Assembly: GCA_029975055.1 (NCBI GenBank)
Contig: JARKPU010000010.1
Span: 1-64,000, forward strand
Direction: 5' to 3'
Source: Anaerolinea sp.
GTDB taxonomy: Bacteria; Chloroflexota; Anaerolineae; Anaerolineales; Anaerolineaceae
DNA length: 64,000 nt
Below the pieces are notes generated by a model, which saw only the letters and a list, made by a program, of their open reading frames with translations, ran no database searches and was not told the DNA's origin. The position numbers were made by a program, and so were the translations under genes. Below are positions 49,511 to 58,808 of this stretch, one piece after another. Position 1 is the stretch's first letter; each line of letters begins with the position of its first letter.

Positions 49511-52500
49511 ATGGAAGCCTTAGCCTCACCCATGACTCTGCCCGCCGAAACCCGCCAGGAAGAGTCGTTCAGCATCCTGCAGATCTCGACCAAACTGCAA
49601 TCCGATCTCATCCGCCAGCTCAATGTGCACGCCAGCCTGGAAAGTATGCTCGATACGATCATGCAGCAGGTGGAGCTTCAACTGCGGCCCGATGCCTGCT
49701 CGCTGTACATCCTTGAAAACCACGCTCACCTCGATGCTGAAGAGCGCGTGGCGCGCATGCGCGCCGCCAGGGGCTACCATGAAGTGGGCCTCAAGAAGGG
49801 CGCCTCCTGCCGGGTCATTCTGCCGGGGCGGGTGGTGGCCAGGCCGGCCGACCCCAAGGATAAACTGGGCCTGACCGGTTGGGTCATCTCCACCGGTCTG
49901 TCCTTCCTGGCCAAATCACCCGAAGCGGTCATCACCCACTCGCACTGGCGCGGGGAATATGACGCGCAGCAATTGCCCGAGCGCGACCTCAAGCTCTCGG
50001 CTTTCCTGGGCGTACCGATCCGCGATCTGCAGGGGCGCATCATCGGCGGGTTGAAGGCTGAACGCCTTGAGGAGCACGACCCATTTTCGATTCAAGATCA
50101 AATCACGCTGGAGGCCATGGCGCGGGTGGCGGGGCGCTGCATCACCTATTATGAGAATGCCAACAAAGGTGATGACTTCACCGGCGGGATCGACGCCGCC
50201 ATCGTCTCCTGGTCGTTGGATGTCATCCACGAGGCCGATGCGACCGAAGGCGAAGTGGATGCCTTCCTCGACATCGCCGTGCGCGTGGCCGCGGCGGTGG
50301 CCCAGGCCGATGGCTGCTCGATCTTCTTGATCGACGACGAGAGCCGCAAAGCCCTCACCCAGCGCGCCGGCTGCGGCAACCAGATGCTGCGCAAAGGCAT
50401 CCGCGCCTATATGCTGCCCGATGCCGAAAAGCTGGCGATGTGCCGCAACCAGCTCACCTGCGACCCGCCCAACTGCAAAGGGGCCAGGGAGCTTAAAGAC
50501 GCCGAACGCCTTGGGCTGACGGTGTGGGTTGCGGTGACGGGCAAATCCTTCTACGCGCGCAATTATGAGGAACTCCACAAGCACTGCCACCACCGCGGCC
50601 AGTTCGACCCGGTGAACTTCCAGGGCCAGCAGATTTGCGGGGCCTGGCTGGGCATGCCGCTGCGGGTGGGGGGCACCGTCATCGGGGTGCTCAAAGTGGA
50701 GAATATCGCCCTCACCAAAGACCAGACGGAACGCGTCTTCCCGCTGCACGTGCGCCAGCGCTTCGACGTGCTGGCTTCGGAGATCGCCCTGTCGATCCGG
50801 CGGCTGCAAATCCAAAGCCCTGACCGCTACAAGGTCATCCAGAAGGCCATGCCGACGACCATCGCCATCTTGCAGGGCGGCTTCGATATGCCCGACCTGG
50901 TCAAAAAGGTCGTCCAGGAAACCGCCCGCCTGTTCGATGCGCGCGCCTGCGCCCTGTTCCTCAAAGAGGGCAATGAGTTGGTCCAGGCCGGCTGGGGGGC
51001 CTACGGTTGGGCCGGCCTCGGTAAAAAGCAGCGCCGTTACCGGTTGATCGACCCAGGCGAGATCAAGGACAACCCGAAGCCTGAAGAAAAGGTGGGCCTG
51101 ACGGTCTGGATCGCCGTCAAGCAGACCAAGTTCACCGCCAAGAGCAACCTGGAGTTGATGTCGCACCCGCATCACCGCGGTTCATTCGACAAATGGAACT
51201 TCCAAAGCGGCGAAAAGTGCGAGTCCTTCATGGGCGTGCCGCTCTTACTAAATGAAGGCAAAGAGCTGGTCGGCGTCTTGAAGGTGGAAACCAAGCAGAA
51301 AGTGGTCGAAGGCGGCAAGGAATTCTCTTACTTCAACGAGCAAGACGAGCTGGTCTTTGACCTGATCGCCAACATAGCGGCGATTGCCATCCAAAATGCC
51401 CGCCTGCTGGAACCGCGCCGCCTCTCGGAACGGCTCATCACCCAGCCGTCGCAGGATTTGGTCTTCCGCGAGCTGCACCGGTTCGTGGCCGGGCGCGAAG
51501 ACGTGCTCAACACGCTGGATGAGACCGCTCAAATTCTCCAGTCGCAGAGCGAAAACCGCGCCAAGCTGGTGCGCCTCTTTGCCGGGCTGCTCGATGAACG
51601 CTTCCCCGAGCGCATCCTGGTCGATATCCGCAACGAAGTGCCCGAGCCGCTCAAAGAGGCCCTCAGCCTGTTCCTGGCTGCCCTGCGCGTGAACAGCGTG
51701 GCCGATATCAGCCACCTTGACCAGCGCCTCAAGCAGCAGGAGATCGGCGGGCTGCTTTCGTCCAACTTCTTCCTGCACGAAGCAGTCCAGAAGATTTACG
51801 ACCTGCTCACCGTCATGGGCGACGACCTGAACGAATACCTCGACAGGCCGGATAAGACCGCCTTACTGGTGAAAAACCTGAGCCTTCTCACCGCCGAGCT
51901 GGAAGCCATCGCCGATGAATACCGCTTCGAGCGCATCATCCTGGGGCGCATCCTGGGCCGCTGGTGCGATGTCATCCGCGAGGCGTTGAAAGCCTTCCAG
52001 ATCATCCCCAACCCCTACCAAGCCGGGCGCCCCCTGGAGCCGGACAGCGAAGTCTTCGTCGGGCGCGAGGAGATCTTTGGCTGGTTGAAGCAGTATATCT
52101 GCGACACGCGCGACCAGACGGCTTTGGTGATCCACGGCGGCTGGCACACCGGTAAAACCTCGATCTTGAAGCAAATCCTCTCGGGCGGAGCGGGTGAAGT
52201 GCTGCGCGGGCACAAGCAAAAGCCGATCTTCCCGGTGTTCGTCGATTTGCAGGGCATCCCCGACCCGGGCACCGGCATGTTCCTGTTCAACGTCGCCGAG
52301 GCAATCTGCGATGCCCTGCAAGAGAAGAAAATCGATTGCCCCAGGCCGGAAGAGGAAGACTATGCCGGCACGCGCTTCTACCGTGAATTCCGCGGCTTCT
52401 TGAAGAAGGTCGTTGCCCTGCTCAAACAAAACGGGAAAGGCGTGCTGGTGTTGATGCTCGACGAGTTCGAGCTCCTCGACATTCGCGTGCAAGACCAGAA

Positions 52501-53143
52501 GATCGAGCGCGAGATCTTCAATTTCTTGCGCTCCATCGTCCAGCACCAGGAAAGGGTGGTGTTAATTCTCGCCGGGCGGCACCGCCTGGAGCAAATGTCG
52601 CCGGAATTCAACGAGTCGCTGCTCAATGTTTCGCAGCACAAAGAGGTGGGCTTCCTCTCGAAAGAGGAATCGCTGGCCCTCATCCGCAAGCCGGTGGCCG
52701 ATTTCGCCGTCACCTACACCAACGAAGTGGTAGATGAGATCATCCGCCTCACCGGCGGGCAGCCTTACTTCATCCAGCAAATTTGCTGGAAGTGCATTGA
52801 CCTGCTCAACGAGAAGCGTGAGTCGCGCGATGTGACCCGCACCGTGCTGGATGAAGCCGTGAACACCGTGGTGCGCAACAACCCCATCCTCGAAGACTTG
52901 TGGAAGCGCGAGATCGACGGAAATGCCCGCCAGATTCTGCGCGCGCTGGTGGACTGGGGCAAAGGGTCGGCCCGCACCCGCCCCATGCCCGAAAGTGAAA
53001 TTGCCCGCCGCACGGGCCTGCCAGCCGATGTACTTGCGGCGGCGCTGGATGTTCTGACCGTCAAGCAGCTCATTGGCAGAAAAGAAGACGGCTACGTCTT
53101 CGTTATCCAAATGCTGGCCGATTGGATCAAGCGCAACGCTTAA
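49511..53143 (+). CDS. triple-GAF sensor fused to STAND/AAA-like NTPase
   Basis: Three tandem GAF-like repeats, then 'NPYQAGRPLEPDSEVFVGREEIFGWLKQYI...IHGGWHTGKTSILKQIL' (Walker A) and 'GVLVLMLDEFELLD' (Walker B); C-terminal winged-helix-like region. Confidence 0.78.
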   Translation: MEALASPMTLPAETRQEESFSILQISTKLQSDLIRQLNVHASLESMLDTIMQQVELQLRPDACSLYILENHAHLDAEERVARMRAARGYHEVGLKKGASCRVILPGRVVARPADPKDKLGLTGWVISTGLSFLAKSPEAVITHSHWRGEYDAQQLPERDLKLSAFLGVPIRDLQGRIIGGLKAERLEEHDPFSIQDQITLEAMARVAGRCITYYENANKGDDFTGGIDAAIVSWSLDVIHEADATEGEVDAFLDIAVRVAAAVAQADGCSIFLIDDESRKALTQRAGCGNQMLRKGIRAYMLPDAEKLAMCRNQLTCDPPNCKGARELKDAERLGLTVWVAVTGKSFYARNYEELHKHCHHRGQFDPVNFQGQQICGAWLGMPLRVGGTVIGVLKVENIALTKDQTERVFPLHVRQRFDVLASEIALSIRRLQIQSPDRYKVIQKAMPTTIAILQGGFDMPDLVKKVVQETARLFDARACALFLKEGNELVQAGWGAYGWAGLGKKQRRYRLIDPGEIKDNPKPEEKVGLTVWIAVKQTKFTAKSNLELMSHPHHRGSFDKWNFQSGEKCESFMGVPLLLNEGKELVGVLKVETKQKVVEGGKEFSYFNEQDELVFDLIANIAAIAIQNARLLEPRRLSERLITQPSQDLVFRELHRFVAGREDVLNTLDETAQILQSQSENRAKLVRLFAGLLDERFPERILVDIRNEVPEPLKEALSLFLAALRVNSVADISHLDQRLKQQEIGGLLSSNFFLHEAVQKIYDLLTVMGDDLNEYLDRPDKTALLVKNLSLLTAELEAIADEYRFERIILGRILGRWCDVIREALKAFQIIPNPYQAGRPLEPDSEVFVGREEIFGWLKQYICDTRDQTALVIHGGWHTGKTSILKQILSGGAGEVLRGHKQKPIFPVFVDLQGIPDPGTGMFLFNVAEAICDALQEKKIDCPRPEEEDYAGTRFYREFRGFLKKVVALLKQNGKGVLVLMLDEFELLDIRVQDQKIEREIFNFLRSIVQHQERVVLILAGRHRLEQMSPEFNESLLNVSQHKEVGFLSKEESLALIRKPVADFAVTYTNEVVDEIIRLTGGQPYFIQQICWKCIDLLNEKRESRDVTRTVLDEAVNTVVRNNPILEDLWKREIDGNARQILRALVDWGKGSARTRPMPESEIARRTGLPADVLAAALDVLTVKQLIGRKEDGYVFVIQMLADWIKRNA

Positions 53144-53155
53144 CAGGAGAACGGA

Positions 53156-54964
53156 ATGCACCAGGGCGAGACATCCATGCTGGAAGGTTCCTTATCGGGA
53201 TCGTGGCAAAAATACATTACTCGCGACAAAGAAACCGATTTCTTCTTCCGCGCCATCCGCGGTAAAGATAAGTTGTTGCAATCGATCGAAGTCTTTGGCA
53301 CCCGCAGTTCGGGCGTGACGGATTTCCTGCGGCACCTTCATGACGTGAACAGCGCCGGGAAACCCGCTGCAAGAGGTCTGCAGGATATCATCATGGTCTA
53401 TGTAGATATCGAGAGCGTCGAAAACCAGTCGGACTTCTATGAAGCGATCATCGCGGCCACACGCGACGAACTGGCAAAGGCGCTCAAAGAGCCTATCCAC
53501 CAGAGCCTGCACAGCGGCCTTTCGTGGGTGACCGACGACGCCGTATTGAGTGAGCTTTCGGCCTGCCTGCTCGAACGCCTCACGCCTGCCCGCGTCCCAG
53601 AGCCGGTCACCCGCCGGCGCTTCGACGAGTGGTTGAAGAACCTGCTCAAGACCCTCGGCGGGGTGAATTTTGCTTTTTTGATCGACAGTTTCGACCACAT
53701 CACCCTCCACTCAGACGAATTCAACCTCGATTTCCTCAACGCGATGCGCAATTGGGGCCGCGAAGGCCGCCCAAGCTGGGTGATCGGCACCCACCAGCCG
53801 GTGATTGACATCTGCGATAAGATCAGGAAGCCCAAAGAACGGATTTCTCCCTTATCGAACATCTTCTTCGCCGAACCGATCATCCTGGGAAGCATCGCCC
53901 GCAAGGAAGCCGAGCGGTTGATCTCCGCGTGGGCGTCGGCTCGCGGCGTCACGCTCGAGCCGGACGAGGTGGACGGCATCATCGAAATTTCCGGCCCCTG
54001 GCCGCGCATCCTCAATTATGCGGCGCAGCATTGGACATCCCTCAAGCGCATGGGCGGCAGCGTCCGCAAAGAAGCGGTGGTGCACATGCTGCTCTCGCCG
54101 CGCCTCCACATCGCCAACCACCTGGCCGCATTTTGGTCTGACCTATCGGCCGAGCAGATCAGGCAGCTGCGCGCCATTGTAGATGGTTCGCAGACTGTCC
54201 CCGGCGGCAATACCAACCAGCTCGAGCTGCTTGGGGTGATCCGGCAGGCCGGACAAAGGAAGAGAATCTCGAGTCTGCTGTTCGAAGAATGGATCCGCAC
54301 CTGTTCGCCCGCCGAAGAGACTGCCACCTCGAACTGGCATAAAACGCGTATCGAGTCGCTGGTGCGCTCTTTGAACGAGGCTTACAAAGACTACTACGAC
54401 ATCCGCACGCAAATCTTCCTCTACTCCTACCTGAACGGCGAGCCGCTCGACGCCGAAAACATCGAAGGCCTGCTCGACGGCACAAGAGGCCACCTGAGGC
54501 GCGAACTCGAAAGCAGCGGGGTCCAGGACCTCGACCTGATCCTCAGCCGCCTCGAGCAGATGGAAGACCGCCTGTACGGCAAGCTCGACTCCTTCGAGGT
54601 GATCTACCGGCAGGTGAGCAGCCAGAATCAATCCGCCCTGGCCGAACTGCTGATCGAGGTGCACCAGAACAAGGTGGAGCAGGAACTGGCCCGCCGCACT
54701 GTCGCCGAAGTGCAGAAGGCCATCGAGCAGATCCGCTCGCAGGGGCTGCCCACTACCGACCCGGCGATCCGCAAAGCGCTCGAGTCGCTGGCAGATAAGG
54801 GCAGCTCATTGGACTTCAACCAGCAGTTCGAGCTTTCGCTCCCGGTGATCCCCTTCCTGCTGGAATACAAGGTGTCGCTGGGCGGGGGCGTGGAACTCGG
54901 CGCAGTGTGGGATGAGCTGTGCCAGAGAATCCAGAAGCGCAGGAAGAAAGACTCTCCCCGCTGA
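53156..54964 (+). CDS. NTPase-like protein with degenerate Walker A (GTRSSGVT)
   Basis: Starts 13 nt after upstream stop with SD GGAG; 'IEVFGTRSSGVTDFLRHL', 'VNFAFLIDSFDHI'; C-terminal 'FELSLPVIPFLLEYKVSLGGGVELGAVWDELCQRI'. Confidence 0.6.
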   Translation: MHQGETSMLEGSLSGSWQKYITRDKETDFFFRAIRGKDKLLQSIEVFGTRSSGVTDFLRHLHDVNSAGKPAARGLQDIIMVYVDIESVENQSDFYEAIIAATRDELAKALKEPIHQSLHSGLSWVTDDAVLSELSACLLERLTPARVPEPVTRRRFDEWLKNLLKTLGGVNFAFLIDSFDHITLHSDEFNLDFLNAMRNWGREGRPSWVIGTHQPVIDICDKIRKPKERISPLSNIFFAEPIILGSIARKEAERLISAWASARGVTLEPDEVDGIIEISGPWPRILNYAAQHWTSLKRMGGSVRKEAVVHMLLSPRLHIANHLAAFWSDLSAEQIRQLRAIVDGSQTVPGGNTNQLELLGVIRQAGQRKRISSLLFEEWIRTCSPAEETATSNWHKTRIESLVRSLNEAYKDYYDIRTQIFLYSYLNGEPLDAENIEGLLDGTRGHLRRELESSGVQDLDLILSRLEQMEDRLYGKLDSFEVIYRQVSSQNQSALAELLIEVHQNKVEQELARRTVAEVQKAIEQIRSQGLPTTDPAIRKALESLADKGSSLDFNQQFELSLPVIPFLLEYKVSLGGGVELGAVWDELCQRIQKRRKKDSPR

Positions 54965-54967
54965 GAC

Positions 54968-56953
54968 TCACCGTCCTTCCCAGTAGATCTCCGTCCAGTG
55001 GACGGGGTGGTCGGTGGCCGATTCGGGAGGGAGAAGGTAAACCGGGTTGCGCGCCTTCAGGTCGGGCGAGAAGAAGATATGGTCAATGCGGTTCTCGCCC
55101 GACATATCCACGCCGTCCGGGCTGACCTCGGAGGGGTACACGCTTACCCAGGCATTGACCAGGGTGCCTTCGATCAGCCGGTAGGCCTCTTCATAGTCAC
55201 GCAGGTTGTAATCTCCCAGGGCGATGACGTTCGGCCTGTCCTTGGCGCGCGCCAGGAGAACCCGCGCAAAGCCCAGCATGGCCGGGTCGGAGCTATCGGG
55301 GTGGACGTTGTACACCGTGAAGCGCCGTCCGCCGATCTCGACCTCGGCCTCGGCAACGCCGGTCTCGTCTTTATCGCTATAGATGAAGACGGAGCGGGTG
55401 TTTTCCAGGGGGTATTTCGATAGAATCGCCGTGCCGTACGTGCCGGTGATGGGGGTCGGGCCGTAGTAAGCATAGTAACCCAGCTTTTCGGCGACATAAC
55501 GCACGTAATCGTTGTTGTTCAGCGAGATGCGGTTCGAGTCCGTCTCCTGCATGGCCAGGATATCCGGCGAGGCCCGGCGGATGACGGCCATCTGCCGCTC
55601 GAGCGCCTTTTCGCCTGCCTCATCGTTGAACTGCTGCACGTTGTACGTCATGGCGATCAACAAATCCCGGCCCGAACCGTCCACCGGAGGGCGCGCGCCG
55701 GGCAAGGAGGTGAGGGCCGTGGCCAGGAACAGCACGCCCAGGGCCGCCCCCCAGCCCCAATGAAAGCCCGCCGCTCGCCCAGGCTCCGGCGCGCCTTTGC
55801 CGCGCTGCACCAGCCAAGCCAGCAGGCTGAGTCCGGCTGCGAGCAAGAAATGCGGCAGCCAGAAAGCGTTGCGGAACGGCAGGCTGACCGGCTTCACATA
55901 CCCCCACACGTTGGTGAAGATGTGCATGAAGACCAGCAGGATGAGCGCGAAGCCCCCGGCCAGGATGCCCGGAGCGGTCCTCCAGGCCGATGCCGCGGGA
56001 GCCTCCAGCCGGATCAAGAAGGCGCGTACATCCGCAAAGATGACCGGGAAGAGCAGCAGCATCAACCCCAGCGGAACCTGCTGCAGCCAGGTGGGGGCGC
56101 CAACCACCACTTCAGGCGATTCCAGCGCCGGCGGGAAGGCCACCCGATGAGCCAGAATCGTCCCCGTCAGGCTGAGGGTGAAGAGCACGTTCCAGGCCAG
56201 CAGCCGGCGCGGGGTGATGCGCTCCAGAAGGCGCGAACGGGTGATTGCCAGCCAGGCCCAGGCCAGCGAGAACAGGCTGACTGCGCTCACAATCAACGGG
56301 TAATTGCCTTGTGTCCAGCGGGCGATAACCGCCGGCGCTGAAAAGACAAAGTACACCAGGGTGACGACCAGGTAAATCCCCAGCCATGCAGCCGCCGCCT
56401 GCCCTCCCTTGGCCGCCGATGCAGGCCCGGGCGCGAAATCCACGCCTGCCAGCAGCCCGCCGAGGAGCAGCCCCAAGAGCCAGCCCACCCACCCGCCGGC
56501 GGGCACCAGCGAATATTCCACGCCGTGGTTAACCGTGCGGAGCAGGGTGGAGAGCGCCACCGCCAGCGCCATCCCCGCCGAGGCCGCCAGCCCGGCTTCA
56601 ACCTCTCCATAGGCTTTGGGCTTCGCCGAAAGCAGGAGGATGAACAGGCTGAGCGATGCGCCAACGGCGACCCCGGCGGCGGGCAGCCGCCCGGCCGTGT
56701 TCAGGTAGGGCATCAGGCCGCGAGAGACCAGGAGAGCCGCAAAAAGCACCCAGCCCGAAAGGCGCGGGAAACGCTTGAAGAATGGAATCGCCAGCAGGGG
56801 CGAAAAGAGATACAAGACGCCCAGCGCCTTTTCATCCAGGTTCGTGTTCATCAAGTCCAGGATGTAAATGCTCTCCACCAGCGTCCCGATGGATTGAATG
56901 AGGAAGAGGATCAGGATGCCAAACGCAAGTTCGATGAATGGGATTTTCTTCAT
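54968..56953 (-). CDS. multi-TM protein with C-terminal endonuclease/exonuclease/phosphatase domain
   Basis: 'LLIAMTYNVQQFNDEAGEKAL', 'ILAMQETDSN', 'VIALGDYNLRD', 'RIDHIFFSPDL'. Confidence 0.85.
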   Translation of the reverse strand: MKKIPFIELAFGILILFLIQSIGTLVESIYILDLMNTNLDEKALGVLYLFSPLLAIPFFKRFPRLSGWVLFAALLVSRGLMPYLNTAGRLPAAGVAVGASLSLFILLLSAKPKAYGEVEAGLAASAGMALAVALSTLLRTVNHGVEYSLVPAGGWVGWLLGLLLGGLLAGVDFAPGPASAAKGGQAAAAWLGIYLVVTLVYFVFSAPAVIARWTQGNYPLIVSAVSLFSLAWAWLAITRSRLLERITPRRLLAWNVLFTLSLTGTILAHRVAFPPALESPEVVVGAPTWLQQVPLGLMLLLFPVIFADVRAFLIRLEAPAASAWRTAPGILAGGFALILLVFMHIFTNVWGYVKPVSLPFRNAFWLPHFLLAAGLSLLAWLVQRGKGAPEPGRAAGFHWGWGAALGVLFLATALTSLPGARPPVDGSGRDLLIAMTYNVQQFNDEAGEKALERQMAVIRRASPDILAMQETDSNRISLNNNDYVRYVAEKLGYYAYYGPTPITGTYGTAILSKYPLENTRSVFIYSDKDETGVAEAEVEIGGRRFTVYNVHPDSSDPAMLGFARVLLARAKDRPNVIALGDYNLRDYEEAYRLIEGTLVNAWVSVYPSEVSPDGVDMSGENRIDHIFFSPDLKARNPVYLLPPESATDHPVHWTEIYWEGR

Positions 56954-57305
56954 GCTTCGTCAGCCTCTTTTCCCAGAGAAGATGCGCGCAGGCCTGAAGA
57001 TGATCGGAAAATGAATTACTGGCCTGCATTGTCAAATTCCAATCCACCCAGGCAAATACCCGGGCGTTGGGGGTAATTATCAAGACTCTCTCCATTATAT
57101 AAAATCTCCTGACAACGATATGGAATCACCGGGGCCACAATACGGAGAACTGCATACGGTCAGGTAAGCCGGGCTTTTCAGGTTGGCAGATATAATGAAA
57201 AACAAATATTGAAATTTCCTACAAAATCGATCGGGCGACATTTCACTCGATGCTCCAGGCGGGCCGTGCCACCCGATACCATCAGCCTGATAGGACACAG
57301 CCGTC

Positions 57306-58403
57306 ATGTTCAAACCGTCTATCTTCCGCCGCTTATTGCGGCCCATTAGAGCGCTGGCCAGGGCGGCTGTCTTCTTCCTCAAAGTCTTCCCCATGCTGCC
57401 CTCGCGCCCAATCGATTGGGTGACCCGCCGGCCGGAAATCGTCAAAGTGAAGTATCCCACCCGCACCGGTTTCACCGAAGGGGATGTCTACCGCCCGCCC
57501 ACGCCGGGCCCGCATCCGGGGATGGTCGTCTGCCTGGGGGTTGTGCCGTTCGAGGTAGATCACCCGCAGGTGCCGGTGCTGGGCAGGGCCCTGGCGCGCG
57601 CCGGGTTTGCCGCCCTCCTCTACTGGTCCCCGGCGATGCGCGACTTTCGCCTCGACCCCGACGATGTGGAGAACATTGCGCTGGCCTACGATTGGTTCAC
57701 TACCCAGCCATACGTCGCTGCCGGGCGGAGCGGACTGCTCGGCACGTGCGTGGGCGGCTCGTTCGCCCTGATGGCCGCGGCCCACCCGCTCACGCGCGAC
57801 CGTGTCGCCTACGTCGGCGCATACGCCCCGTTCTCTTCCATGTGGACCTTTGCGCGCGATATCGCCAGCGCCACCTGCGCAAACGGAAGCGCGCGGGAAG
57901 CCTGGAAGGTTGACCAGTTGACGCGCAAAGTCTTTGTCCATTCCCTCACCGCCTGGCTGGAGCCGGTCGAAGCAGAGCAGCTTCGCAGCGCCTATGCGCA
58001 AGGGCCGGAGGAATTCGAGGAAACGGAACTGTCGGCCGAAGGGCAGGCGGTGCTGCCCCTGCTCAGGCTGCCCTCGGCGGATGAAGCGCAAAAGGCACTC
58101 CAGAACCTGCCCCCGGCGATGCAGGCGCGCCTGACGGCGCTTTCGCCATTGGAGGTTGTGGGCGGTATTCGCGCCCCGTTCATTTCGCTGCTGCACGATC
58201 AAGGCGACCAGGTCATTCCCGTGGGCGAATCCAGACGCCTGATGGCAGCCCTTGAGGGGCGTGAAGGAATCCGCTACACCGAGATGCAGTTCTCTCATCT
58301 TGACCCCGTAAAGGGGAAACTGCCGCTGCTGCGATTGGCGCGGGAATTCGGTAAATTCTTCGCGGCTGTTTACCCGCTGTTCGAGCGGACGACTGCGCCA
58401 TGA
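57306..58403 (+). CDS. alpha/beta-hydrolase (dienelactone-hydrolase-like)
   Basis: 'GLLGTCVGGSFALMAAAHP' nucleophile elbow-like; 'APFISLLHDQGDQVIPVGESRRL'. Confidence 0.65.
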   Translation: MFKPSIFRRLLRPIRALARAAVFFLKVFPMLPSRPIDWVTRRPEIVKVKYPTRTGFTEGDVYRPPTPGPHPGMVVCLGVVPFEVDHPQVPVLGRALARAGFAALLYWSPAMRDFRLDPDDVENIALAYDWFTTQPYVAAGRSGLLGTCVGGSFALMAAAHPLTRDRVAYVGAYAPFSSMWTFARDIASATCANGSAREAWKVDQLTRKVFVHSLTAWLEPVEAEQLRSAYAQGPEEFEETELSAEGQAVLPLLRLPSADEAQKALQNLPPAMQARLTALSPLEVVGGIRAPFISLLHDQGDQVIPVGESRRLMAALEGREGIRYTEMQFSHLDPVKGKLPLLRLAREFGKFFAAVYPLFERTTAP

Positions 58404-58808
58404 CCGGCCTGGCGCGGAAACCTTCCCGCGCGGCATGTGCGCCATATAACAACAGGCGCCTGCTTCGAGTGATAGCTGTGAAAACACAGATAGAAAACAG
58501 CAGGTAAACACCGTCGAGTTTGTACAGCAATGCTCATGCGGGTTGTTTTATCGTCAAAAGTAGAACATATGCTATCATGAACCATAAATACCTGCGTCAT
58601 AGAGAGACAAATCGATTTCCCAGACGCCAGTTTTAACCATATCTGAAGCTTAGCCAACATATTGTAGCCAGTTACCTCACAGGAATGATCCGGTGAAAGG
58701 GGGAACCATCGACCTGTAAATTGCATAAATCCCCATAAGCAACCATCGGCTCACTTCCACAATAAACCCAGTAGTAGATAAACTGGCGAATACCATGGGG
58801 AGGGTTTC

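Noticed and set aside
49916-51175. 419-aa minus-strand ORF inside the triple-GAF gene
   Set aside because: Shadow ORF with no domain-like sequence.
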